Source of the DNA: Galeruca laticollis
Taxonomy: Eukaryota > Arthropoda > Insecta > Coleoptera > Chrysomelidae
Reading direction: 5' to 3'
DNA: 64,000 nucleotides
Assembly (NCBI GenBank): GCA_963921935.1
Contig: OY998175.1
Span: forward strand, 228,554,122 to 228,618,121
This document shows positions 42,706-53,689 of this stretch, piece by piece (the first letter of the stretch is position 1; each line of letters opens with the position of its first letter). A program made the translations under genes and the position numbers. Below the pieces are notes generated by a model. That model made no database searches. It saw only the letters and a program-made list of their open reading frames with translations, and was not told the DNA's origin.

Positions 42706-43623
42706 AATAGAATTATGGAAAATATTGGAATCAAGGTTCAGGTCGATTGTATCTACACTGACTTTGCTAAGCCTTCGATAAGGTTTATCATGACTTATTA
42801 TTAGCTAAATTAAATTACTATGGACTGAGTTTAATAAAAAAATTCATAATATCTATCTTAAATTACAAGCTCAAGTCGTTCCTTACTAAGGAGAAACCTT
42901 GCACATGATATTAGCAGGGTGGAAAGTTCCACAAGTATCCGATTTAGGGCTTTGTCTATTTCTGATATCTATTGATGATTTGCCTTTGTAAATTTCATCT
43001 GAATGCTCATTACACGGTGCAGTGGAATAAATGTTACCCCCCTCCTATTAACTACTCTATTTTTATATCTTAAGAAAAAAGCTCAAACAGGTCAATTTTT
43101 ATATTAAACGTAGTATGTTATGACATAAAAGTTTCGAACCTGACATAATCCCTCTTCATGGGGGTGTCACCCCTTCGATTTTTTAAATAAGAAAGTGCAT
43201 CATGCGACACCTCATTTGAAACCTATTGGAACACTGATTTCAAAAATGTATAACACTTTGGTTCAAAAATTAACGGAGTCTGAGTTATTCGAGATTTTTA
43301 ATCTTACTTTGCAAGAATTCAATGAATTCTGTTGGCTAGACGGTAGGTTTTTTCATTGGAGGGTTGGAATTATTTTGTCTTTAAATAAATCTTTCCTAAA
43401 TTATAAATGTTGGTAACTGAATTTAATCATTTAATGTGATAAATTACAAGTAACAACTAAGGGTGTACTGAAAACTAAATAAATTTTAAACTTTAACAGT
43501 AACTGCAACTAAATAATTTTTTAACGCAAAAGGTGTTCAAAATGTTCCCCATTTACTTCTTGACAATAATACAGCCTATTTTGGGTTTCCTCTCTAACCC
43601 TTTGCAACATCTCTGGACTAATA

Positions 43624-44598
43624 TTACTTACATTCTGCAATAATTATTTCGCGCAGTTGGTTAATTGTATCCACTTGGGTTTGATACACTTTGGACTTTA
43701 AGTAGCCCCGTAGAAAAAAATCTAATGGGGTTAAGTCCGGTGATCGAGGTGGCCACTCGATATGTTCCCGTCGTCCAATCCATCTTCCTGGAAAAACTGT
43801 GTTTAAATAATTTCGCACTCTGACAGCATAATGAGGCGAAGCTCCGTCTTGTTAAAATATGACATGTTGAGGAAATTCATGCGGGTGGTTTGTGATGATG
43901 TTATTTATTGCGGCGGTTATCTCTGTCTCTAGCATATTCAAATAATTATCACCATTTAAATTCCCGTCAATAAATATTGGGCCTACCATGTAATTCTCTA
44001 GTATGCCTGCCCATACATTTAGTATTTGTGTAAATTGTGTGTGGCCTTCTCGGAATATTCTGGGATTTTCATCAGACCAATACCTCACATTTTGCCGATG
44101 TACATGTCCGTTTACAAAAAATGTCGTCTCGTCACTAAAACAAATGTGTCGGAGATAATCCTGATTGTGTGCAATAATATTTGTGATAGTTTCACAATAT
44201 TCCATCCGTCTATCTGGATCATCCTTTGTGAGTTCATGCAACATTTGTATTTTGTAGGGATAGAATTTATTTTTCTTTAACGCCTTTAACACTGTCTTCT
44301 TATCTACTTCACAAGTTTGTGCTACATTTCTGGTTGAAGTAGATGGATTTACGACAAACTCGCTCAGTATAGAAACCTGCTTATCTTCGGATATAGGGTT
44401 TCTGCTAGACCGTTTTTTATTTTCGACTCCACCTATTTCAAAAAATTTACCGACCACAGATTTAAAATAATGTCGGTCTATTGGGCGGTCAGGAAAGCGT
44501 TCATTAAAAATTCTGACCGCCTCATGATAATTACGACCAGCTTCGCCGTAAATAACAATAATTTCGCATTTTTCTTGTAAATTGCGAGGTTGTACCAT
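43624..44598 (-). pseudogene. DD41D Tc1/mariner transposase
   Basis: The start MVQPRNLQEKCEIIVIYGEA leads into a paired-type HTH region (PIDRHYFKSVVGKFFEIGGV, STSTRNVAQTCEVDKKTVLK), then ICFSDETTFFVNGHV with the first Asp, VWAGILENYMVGPIF, QDGASPHYAVRVRNYL with the second and WPPRSPDLTPLDFFLRGYLK with the third. Second and third Asp are 41 residues apart. One stop after HVIF, where QDG follows, is the only clear lesion, so the gene is among the least damaged in the window. The ATG at 44598 lies just left of the hAT insertion point. The stop follows IIIAECK, slightly short of the usual C-terminus. Confidence 0.9.
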
Positions 44599-44945
44599 TT
44601 TTATTATTCACCAGTGCCGTAACTAGGAATTTAGCGCCCGCGGACAGTGTTAGGGCGGCGCCCCTATATTGTATACATTTTATAATCAGATGAAAACAGC
44701 AAACAGCTTTCTTAAATAATTTTTTTTGTGGTTTATACATGTACAACCAACTAAAATACGCGAATTACTAGACAAAATAACAAAAAACAAAAATTAAAGC
44801 TAAACTTTGGGTAAGTATTTAAAACAAAACTAAAATTGCACTTTTCTCGCTTTTAAAGTAGCAAAGTTATCAATGACTTCATTAAAATCAATAGATAAAG
44901 ATAATTTTCTTTCTATGCTTAAAATGGTCATATTAGTGAGCCTGT

Positions 44946-45833
44946 GAGGCAAGGTGACACTATGTCATCAAAACTGTTTACCACAATTCTGCAATACGCC
45001 TTTGGAATGCTTGAATGGAGCGGAAAAGGCTTGAATATAGATGGATTAAACCTAACAGACCTGCGCTTCGCAGATGATATAGCCTTGATGTCAGATAGCC
45101 TACAGGATATTAAGATAATGCTGGAAGATCTTCAGAAGGTATGTGCTCGGGTTGGATTAAAAATTAATATATCGAAAACGAAATATATGACGAATCTGGT
45201 TCCTAGTGGAAATATTGCTATTGGTGATGGGGAGGTAGAGTTGGTGGATAAGTATACATACCTGGGTCATGAGATAAAAATCTCGAGAGACAATCAAACA
45301 TGTGAATTAAGAAGAAGAATTACGCTCTCTTGGGCTGCATTTGGTAAAATGAGGGAAGTGTTTAAGGGCAATATCCCAATGTGTCTGAAGCGAAAGGCCT
45401 ATAATCAGTGCGTTCTACCAGTTATGACCTACGGAGCCGAAACTTTGACTCTGACAGCCACATCCGCTAGGAAGCTTAGAGTAGCCCAACGTAGGATGGA
45501 AAGATCGATGCTTGGTGTGTCACTCCGTGACCGCATAAGAAATGAAGACCTAAGGGCGGGAGTCACGGATGTTATCTATCAGGTGGCAAAACTCAAATGG
45601 AACTGGGCTGGACATGTGGCCCGCATGACAGATGGACGATGGACAGAAAGGCTGCTCGAGTGGAGACCAAGGACTGACAAAAGAAACAAGGGAAGACCTC
45701 CCACGCGATAGACGGACGATATCAGAAGAATGACTACAAACTGGATGCAGAGCGCTCAAGACAGAAGACAGTGGGCAGAAATGAGGGAGGCCTATATCCT
45801 GCAGTGGATGCGACAGGCTGATTGATGATGATG
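44946..45833 (+). mobile_element. 5'-truncated RTE-type non-LTR element with RT C-terminal region
   Basis: An 11-bp duplication AGTGAGCCTGT (44935-44945, 45834-45844) bounds it. The frame from 44946 reads RQGDTMSSKLFTTILQYAFG, LRFADDIALMSDSLQDIKIM with the catalytic Asp pair, NISKTKYMTN, DKYTYLGHEIKISRDNQTCE, VMTYGAETLTLTATSARKLR, LKWNWAGHVARMTDGRWTER, then a stop at about 45709 within what should be GRPPTRWxDD. The 3' end has a short TGATGATGATGA tail, typical of RTE. The coding part of 255 codons is otherwise open, so this is a fairly young insertion. It lies inside the hAT-like element. Confidence 0.92.
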
Positions 45834-45968
45834 AGTGAGCCTGTCCCGCCCAATCGATGATCTTAAATAGTTTTTTATCAACTTTAATTTACTAAATGAT
45901 CTTTCACATGAAGCTGTTGTGACTGGCAAGGTAAGAAACAATCTAAGAGCGATATCAATATTTGGATA

Positions 45969-46524
45969 TGCAGAAAAGTCTTAATAAGCATATGTCCGCA
46001 AATGAATGGTTTCAGAGATACGGAGTGTTCTGTGTTTTTGTATCATTTTTTTATTATCTTTTTTCATTCTCAAAAACTTGCTTTCCCGAGTCGACCGAAC
46101 ATTTAGACGGATCCTTTGGTCGAAGATGGATAGGAAGGGGCGGACCTGTGCCATGGCCTGCAAGATCGCCTGATTTAAATCCCCTTGACTTTTTTATTTG
46201 GGGACACTTAAAAAATTTCGTGTACGCCACTTCTGTGAATAACCTCGAAGAGCTGCAGCAACGAATAGAGCAGGAATGTCATCGAATCCTAGCCAATGAG
46301 GGTGTTTTGGAAAGAATCCGACAGTCCTTGCGGAGGAGATGTCGTAGCTACATTGAAATGGAGGAAGGGCACTTTGAACATCTCATTTAACTCTATGTTG
46401 TTGTTGATTGTTTATAAATATCATTGTTTTTTTATACATAATAAAAAATTGTTATAAACACAAAATGGTCCGTATCTCCGAAACCGTTAATTTGCGGTCA
46501 TATATATATTAAGTCTTTTCTGCT
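45969..46524 (+). mobile_element. Mini DD41D element with ~55-bp TIRs and a transposase C-terminal fragment
   Basis: TGCAGAAAAGTCTTAATAAG at the left and the inverted counterpart ending AAGTCTTTTCTGCT at the right, flanked by TA on both sides (45967-45968, 46525-46526). TIRs continue through CCGCAAAT and TTTCAGAGATACGG. The interior keeps the transposase end (RWIGRGGPVPWPARSPDLNP, LDFFIWGHLKNFVYATSVNN, EGHFEHLI), open to its stop at 46390. The rest of the transposase was lost, so it is a deletion derivative of a third DD41D family. Confidence 0.88.
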
Positions 46525-47400
46525 TATTTTGGGTCATACTATTCACCATTTCATTTTGTGACACTTTTTTTTTAACACCCTTATATTTATTTATGAGTTA
46601 TGAGACTAATATAAACAAACATAAATTGTGTCTGTATTTTGTTCTGTTGATTATTTCCTGCTTTAGAATGCTGAATGTATTTTTTTTACTGTGTTTTTTT
46701 TGAAACAGTAACTACATAATACGCCTAATTTTTCCTTTATTAAAATAATTATTATAATTATTGTCTATTTTTCTATCGAAGGATTTGGCGCCCTCAATAA
46801 TCTCGCGCTCGCGGCAACCGCCGCATTTGCCACGCCCTAGTTACGACACTGTTATTCACAATAAACAAACTTATCTTCATGTAGTAACAAAACTGAAATT
46901 ACATCAATATTATTTGACAGTGACAACTGATAATAATAAATTTGGTAGGTAACGAAAAAAAACAATTACGGTTTGAGAAAAAATCGACAGTGACGTACTC
47001 ATAATCCGTTAATCTCGCATAACTCAGACTCTGTTAATGTTTGAGCCAAAGTGTTATACATTTTTGAAATCAGTGTTTCAATAGGTTTCAAATGAGGTGT
47101 CGCATGATGCACTTTCTCATTTATAAAAATCGAAGGGATGACACCCCCATGAAGAGGGATTATGTCAGGTTCGAAACTTTTATGTCATAACATACTACGT
47201 TTAATATAAAAATTGACCTATTTGAGCTTTTTTCTTGAGATATAAAAATAGAGTTGTTAATAGGGGTGGGGGAGAGTAACACTTATTCCACCGCACCGTA
47301 TGCGGACGATTTTAATATATTTAATTAAAAAAAAATCAAGATTTTGCGATGTTATTTTATAAATCTACATCTTCCCAATTTCGTAATTCATATAATATTT

Positions 47401-48030
47401 TATTATCCTTTGAAATTGCAATCAAAATAAGAACATATATAATATATTTTAGTTAAAACAATGTCTTTTAGTTTTCTTTCTACTAAACTAGTTCGAAAAA
47501 CTGATTCTCAGTTGTGATATTATAAAATACCTAAACGAAATCCCATGAATATTCGCCTGTCATAAAACATGTTCTTTGTTTACTCGACCTACGACGGAAA
47601 CTGTGTGTGTTTATGAGAATGCAAACTGTCGTAAATAATCATAAATAAGTGAGGCTTAGTTCGACCACAAAACGACGCAAGACCACGACGACGTTTGAAC
47701 TAAAAAGAAAACGTAAATAAATTCATGGAAAACCTGTGTTAAAATGCGTTTTTATAAGGTGTACGTATTTTAAACAACAAAGAAATATAAATTTAAAGTT
47801 TTTATATGTTTTAATATTCATTTCGTAAGAGAAAATAATCGCACGGTGGTAAATTAGGCTAATACAGTGGATGGTATAAAAAATCACGCGATAAGAACGA
47901 CCCTGTTATCTTTAGCAATGTTTCATAGTTTTAAATTAGTTTTGGTACTGTCAGCAATAAAAGAGAAGAGCAGACAGATAGAAATGCATTCTAAAAATAA
48001 TAGCTTGTGAACCAAAGTTTTAACAAAGAA
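47401..48030. other. Intergenic, nothing recognised
   Basis: AT-rich sequence up to the start of the satellite. I see no genes, TIRs or tandem structure. Confidence 0.5.
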
Positions 48031-48039
48031 ATTATAAAA

Positions 48040-48609
48040 TCTATTAGGAATGCGATGTTGTCAAACGTATTTTCAACCAGAACTAGGGAAATTTAATAAT
48101 TCATTGTATGGAAATTTATAGAAATTGCGGTGTTGCCGAACGTCGTTTCTCCCTGGAACTAAATAAACTCGCTAGACAGAAATGCGGAGATTGTGGAGTT
48201 ACGAAACGTAGTATTTCCCCAAATCCGAGTGAAATTCTATAATCGTTATAGCGAAGCACATGGAGATTGCGGTGTTACCAGAGCCACAACACATAGAAAC
48301 TGAAATGTTGCCAAACGTACTTTTTTCTCAGAGCTAAATTAATCTGTTGACTCGCTAGACACATTTAGATCGCAGTATTGCCGAATGTACTTTTTTACCC
48401 ACAACTAAAAAAATTTCTTGATTCTCTAGAGATACGCTAGAAATATGGATATTGCGGTGATGTTGCACGTTCTTTTTCCCCTGAACTAAAGAAATTTGTT
48501 GACTCGCTAAACACAAGCTAGAAACAAGTCGATCGCTGTGTTGCCATACGTAGTATTTCCCCAGCTTCAATTCTTCTGCCGGCTTTAGCGACATACTATT
48601 TCCACTGAC
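48040..48609 (+). repeat. Satellite array, left part (diverged ~75-bp units)
   Basis: Loose copies of the unit AAATTGCGGTGTTGCC-AAACGTAGTTTTTCCCC-GAACTAAGGAAATTTG-GACTCGCTAGACAGAAAC. Copies here are more diverged and less evenly spaced than those after 49506. The array is cut at 48609 by the non-LTR insertion. Confidence 0.8.
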
Positions 48610-49505
48610 ACCTTGAGACATATTCGCCCCATTTATCACTAATTATTTTTAAACATGCTTTAAGTTGGTTAAATAAACTTAAAATAATGGATAATTCTGG
48701 AATGTCTAAAATCTGTTATATGCAACTTTTACAATTAGCTACGGAGAACGCTAAATATAATTGGGTCACTCAAGTTAAAGAATGGTTTACCTTTGCAGAG
48801 TGTGAACATTTATGGACAAACTATTTAAATACATATTCAGGTAAATTAGATGGAGTTATTCTAGAAAATTTTGAAAAACGACTTTACGAAATTGATATGT
48901 ATAGGAAGGTTACGTCTATTTATTCTCTGATATACTCCTAACTATTAATTGGTGAAACCGGGAGAAATTACTTGCGAATACCCGCATCTATATACATAAC
49001 GAGAATTGTCGCACAAATCAGAACTTCCAGTAAAAAGATACTGAAATTTTCCTTTAAAGGAAACTTCTATATAATTGATTGTGGGGAAATCTGTTCCGTT
49101 TGTAATATGCATACACCAGAGTCGTTAGAGCAGATTCTCTTCAAATGCCCAATTTACAGCCCTCTTAGACAAAATAGATTTTTTAATAGTGTGGATAATG
49201 TTGATGATCTGGTACATTATTTGAATGCCATTAATGATAATCTCTCTGAGCTCTCTATGCTGGCCCATAGTGTTACTAGTATCTTAAAATTAAGAGCTTT
49301 CGCATGCGGAGAATGAATAATAACACTATAATATGTATATACAATATAATAATAGCAATTAATAACAAATATATATGTTCTAACCCAAATAACTGTAAAT
49401 AATTACTGAAAATGCCGTAAGGATCATTGTAATAAATGTAATGTATGTACCGAACCCTTGTGAAAAGATGTATCTTATGCACAATAAAATTTATCTATCT
49501 ATCAT
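48610..49505 (+). mobile_element. 5'-truncated non-LTR element inserted in the satellite
   Basis: Flanked by a 14-bp duplication CTATTTCCACTGAC (48596-48609, 49506-49519) taken from a satellite unit. Two frames (48687-48941 and 48972-49316) give the C-terminal end of ORF2, including ICSVCNMHTPESLEQILFKC, the Cys/His knuckle of Jockey-superfamily elements, followed by PIYSPLRQNRFFNSV. A stop near 48941 separates them. The 3' end is a TTTATCTATCTATCAT tail after an AATAAA signal (49485-49490), a simple-repeat tail as in several non-LTR clades. Confidence 0.88.
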
Positions 49506-51790
49506 CTATTTCCACTGACTCTACACGAAATTTCATTTCTCACTCTACAGAAACTTATAAAAATTGCGATGTTGCCGAACGTAGTTATCCCTCAAAATAA
49601 GAAAAATTTAATGACCCGTTAGGTATACAGAAATGCGTTGTTGCCAAACGTAGTTTTACTTCAGTACTAGGGAAATTTAATGACTATACAATAATATAGA
49701 GAAATTGTGTTCTTGCCAAACGTAATTTTTCCCCGGAATGAAAGAAATTTGATAACTCTCTTTACATAAAGGTATAGAAATAGCGGTATTGCCAAACGTA
49801 GTTTTTCCCCAGATATAAGGAAATTTGAAGAACATTTTTTGACTCTATACATAAACATATGAAAATAGCTGTGTTGCCAAACGTAGTTTTTCTCCACAGC
49901 AAGGAAAATATTGATCGTTCACTCTACGGAAATTTAGAGAAACTGCGTTATTGCCGAACGTAGTTTTTCCGCGATCTAAGGAAATTTGAAGACTCACTAG
50001 ACAGAAACATGTAAATATTGTAGTGTTGCCAAACGTAACCTTTCTTTAGAACTACTCAAATTTGATAAGTAACTTTAAAGAAACTTATACAAATTGCGTT
50101 TTTGCCAAACGTAGTTTTTCCGCAGATCTAAGAGAATTTTTTGACTCTATACATAAACATATGGAAATAGCGGTGTTGCCAAACGTAGTTTTTCTCCACA
50201 GCAAGAAAAACATTGATAGTTCACTCTACAGAAACTTAGAGAAACTGCGTTATTGCCGAACGTAGTTTTTCCGCGATCTAGGGAAATTTGAAGACTCGCT
50301 AGACCGAAACATGTAAATATTGTAGTGTTGTCAAACGTAACCTTTCCCTAGAACTACTCAAATTCGTTAATTTACTCTAAAGAAACTTATACAAATTGCG
50401 TTTTTGTCAAACGTAGTTTTTCCCCAGATCTAAGAGAATTTTTTGACTCTATACATAAACATATGAAAATAGCGGTGTTGCCAAACGTAGTTTTTCTCCA
50501 CAGCAAGGAAAATATTGATCGTTCACTCTACGGAAATTTAGAGAAACTGCGTTATTGCCGAACGTAGTTTTTCGGTGATCTAAGGAAATTTGAAGACTCG
50601 CTAGACAGAAACATGTGAATATTGTAGTGGTGCCAAACGTAACCTCTCCCTAGAACTACTCAAATTTGATAATTTACTCTAAAGAAACTTATCCAAATTG
50701 CGTTTTTGCCAAACGTACTTTTTCCACGTATTCTAAGAGAATTTATTGTTTCTATACATAAATATATAGAAATAGCGGTGTTGCCAAACGTAGTTTTTCT
50801 CCACAGCAAGGAAAATTTTGATAGTTCACCTTACAGAAACTGAGTTATTGCCGAACGTAGTTTTTCTGAAATTCAAGGAAATTTGAAGATTCTCTAGACA
50901 GAAACATGTAAATATTGTAGTGTTGTCAAACGTGATATTTCCCTACTCTACAGAAACTTATAGAAATTGCGTTGTGGCCAAACGTAGTTTTTCCCCAAAC
51001 CAAGGAAAACTTTGATAGGTCACTCTACAGAAATTTAGGAAAACCACGTTATTGCCGAACGTCGTTTTTCGCAAGATTTAATGAAATTTGCAAGACAGAA
51101 ACATGTAGAAATTGTAGTATTGCCAAACGTCATATTTCCCCAGAAACACTCATATTTGAGAATTCATTCTACAGAAACGTGAGCAAATTGTGTTGTTGCC
51201 AAACGTAGTTTTTCCCCAAAGCTGTGGAAATTTGAGAATTCACCTCACAGAAATTTATAGAAATTGCGGTATTTCATTTGTATACAAACTTATTCAAATT
51301 GCATTGTTGCCAAACGTAGTTTTTCCTTTCTACAAAAACTTATAGAAATCGCGATGTTGCGTGAAGATTGCGGCTTTGACAAATGTAGTTTTTCCTCAGA
51401 ACGAAGGAAATTTCTTGACTGTTAAACAAATAGAAATTTCGGTGTTGTCAAACGTAGCCCCAAAACTAGGAAAATTTGATCAGTCTACAAAAACTTATAG
51501 AAATTGCGAAATTGCGATTTTTTCTCATAATAGGGAAATTTTATGATTCTCTCTTTACAAAAGCTTAAATAAAATACGGTGTTGTCAAGCCTAGTTTATC
51601 TCCAAAACTAAGGAAATTTGAAGATTAGACATAAACATATAGAAATAGCAGTGTTGTCAAACTTAGTTGTTTTCCCAAAACTAATGAAATTTGATAACTC
51701 TCTTTATATAAACTTATACAAATTCCGGTGCTGCTAAAAGTAGTTTTCCCAAAGCTAGAGATTATCAAGCGATTTATTCCACTGACTCGA
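49506..51790 (+). repeat. Satellite array with 302-bp higher-order repeat
   Basis: About 30 units of roughly 75 bp, each with the core TTGCCAAACGTAGTTTTTCC. TCTCCACAGCAAG, specific to one unit type, occurs at 49891, 50193, 50495 and 50798, spacings 302, 302 and 303 bp, i.e. blocks of four different units repeated about four times. Outside 49.85-51.0 kb the units are disordered and more diverged. The array ends near TTCCACTGACTCGACACG (51778). Short frames in it are fortuitous. Confidence 0.93.
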
Positions 51791-52640
51791 CACGATTTGT
51801 TGCTTCTCGTCGTGCATGCCTCGAATTTTTATTTAAATAATAAAATAAAATTTAATAATTTGTTATATTTTTTAGCGAAATCACTACAAAAACTGCCGTT
51901 AATAAAATGACCGTAAATTTGCGGTTCATATATACATATTGGACGTTGTTAAATGAATCGCCCCGAATACATTTAAACTTGTTCAATGTAGACTCTTATC
52001 AGTAAGGAAATGAATATGTAAAAATTCGAATTTAAAAATAGCAAGGAAAAAAGTAACCATGATGAATACGTTACAAACAAGAATTGGTACATAAATAAAT
52101 TAGCTTAATTTTATAATTTTTATGTAAGACAAAGAAACATAAACTACCTAGACACTATTTTTCATAATTGCATCCTAAACAGTTTTTATTTGACCGAAAA
52201 ATTAAACAATTTCATTTTCATTTTTCCTCGACCTCGTTTCCCCTTAAAAGTTCACAAATAAATATTAACTCGTGTAAATTTTAACGAGCTTTCGGATACT
52301 AATTATTCTTATCGACATACGGTACCCGACTCGTTAGCAGTCTCATTATTATATTCAATAAATCCACTACCAGTGAAGTTTTTCGTCTTTATCTTCAAGG
52401 TCATCGTACACTGTGTGACCAAATATTTGAACACTAATCAAATAAATGACTTTTGTTTCCTAGAAATTGTTATCGATGTCTGTTACAAATATTTACCTTC
52501 AATAATATTCAAAACAATAAATCTTTGATTGAATCGAATCGATTCTCACACGCGTTTTAGTTTCCGTTATGACTCACAGATGGTGCCACAAATATTTATG
52601 ATATACTGTAAAATGGGGCGAGATTGATAGTTTTCCAGGT
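51791..52640. other. Intergenic, nothing recognised
   Basis: AT-rich, no coding motif, TIR or tandem structure seen. Confidence 0.5.
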
Positions 52641-52646
52641 ACTGTT

Positions 52647-52760
52647 TTAAATGAAACTAACTGTTGCTAGATAACTCCACAATATATTGAAAAAATGTTA
52701 TTAAAAGTTATAAGATATTGACAATTGTTTAGATATTCCTATCATTCACATTACCCATTT
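52647..52760 (-). repeat. Penelope-like terminal-repeat remnant
   Basis: TTTTAAATGAAACTAACTGT, ACTCCACAATATATTG and TTGACAATTGTTTAGATATT correspond to the terminal repeat. The ribozyme core is not recognisable. Confidence 0.55.
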
Positions 52761-53199
52761 AAAGCACGCATCAGCGTGTTTAAATCGAACTTTCAAACAC
52801 GCGCGTTTTTTAAAGTCACTATGGTAACAACAACAACGCGAGAAACGTAAGTATCAGTGACAACTTTTTTTATTAGTTTTTAAATTGTATATTTTCATTG
52901 TGAACCAATGTCTTATTTGGTTTTTTCTGCAAAATGTATTTATATATTCATATATACATTGTATCCTATTAAGAATTGTGATATAAATGTTGTTTATTGA
53001 TGTTAAAATTTGTCGTAGGATTACTTAATCTTTAAAAATCAATATTTTCATGTTGACAAATACCGTCCATGTCATATTTACTATAAATCACGTGAAAAAC
53101 TATTTAGTTTTTAATTTTCTTTGAAAAAATATTATCTTTAATAAAAAGTGCAAGCATTGCAAGAGTCTTGGTGCAAAACCAAGACCACTTATTACACTG

Positions 53200-53520
53200 C
53201 AACATCAAGACCAAGATTGGATGGACCCTACAGAGGGGTTCGTCGATACCCAGGCTTTTTTGTGTGGGATCCTCGATGCCTAAACATTTTCGGTGTGAGA
53301 TTCTCGATGCCTAGTCTTTTACTATATAATTATTTACTTGTATTGTTTAAATGCGTACAGTTGCAGAAAAAGTATAGTGTGCAACACGTGAGGTTATAAT
53401 AGTTTGTACAAGTGCGCAAGAATTTGTAGCCCGAGCCGTAAGACGAGGGCAGCAAATCCAGCGAGTGGGAAAAGTGCTCTGCGTACGAGTTGTATACAAT
53501 ACTTTTTCTACAACCACGTT
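53200..53520. repeat. CTCGATGCCTAG repeats and adjoining foldback
   Basis: CGATACCCAGGCTTTTTTGT, CCTCGATGCCTAAACATTTT and TCTCGATGCCTAGTCTTTTA follow each other at 53240-53330. Next to them GCAGAAAAAGTATAGTGTGC at 53363 faces GTATACAATACTTTTTCTAC at 53490, with AGCCCGAGCCGTAAGACGAG in the middle: a foldback of the family also seen at 23.4 and 56.8 kb. No gene. Confidence 0.6.
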
Positions 53521-53689
53521 TATTAATAAGAGAAAAAATTAATTACATTTTATATAAACATTGGACAGAAATAATTTAATAAGTGAATATTGAATATAGA
53601 AAAATAAGGTAAACGTGATCAATTTTGAATTGTTATGCCTGGTGTATTTTTTTGATAATATGTTTTCATTAATTATAATATTCTTTTTT

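Larger units (their letters stand above)
44612..46851. mobile_element. hAT-like non-autonomous element with 8-bp TSD
   Basis: Ends CAGTGCCGTAACTAGG and, inverted, CAGTGTCGTAACTAGGG, flanked by the 8-bp duplication TTATTCAC (44604-44611 and 46852-46859). CAGTG ends with an 8-bp duplication are the hAT signature. Without its two internal insertions it is about 0.8 kb and has no transposase. Confidence 0.9.
43015..47298 (-). mobile_element. DD41D Tc1/mariner element with ~290-bp TIRs
   Basis: Ends read CGGTGCAGTGGAATAAATGT (left) and, inverted, CGGTGCGGTGGAATAAGTGT (right), flanked by CA and TA, consistent with a TA duplication bearing one transition. Similarity continues inwards to about 43305 and from about 47000 (AAATGAGGTGTCGCATGATG and so on). 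The transposase is on the minus strand. A hAT-like element has inserted near the transposase start. Confidence 0.88.
42710..47400 (+). pseudogene. Non-LTR reverse transcriptase remnant split by the DD41D element
   Basis: Left piece 42710-43012: VDCIYTDFAK, then in shifting frames LLLAKLNYYGLS, SDLGLCLFLISIDDLP and SSECS. Right piece from 47299: YADDFNIF. The codons of the catalytic YADD box lie on the two sides of the insertion. The RT is of Jockey/CR1 type (TDFxKAFDxVxHxLLL pattern) and is decayed by many indels. Nothing convincing continues beyond about 47400. Confidence 0.75.

Noticed and set aside
49506..51790. CRISPR-like alternation of conserved and variable segments.
   Set aside because: The genome is eukaryotic, the 'spacers' are themselves repeated with a 302-bp period, and there are no cas genes. 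It is a satellite.
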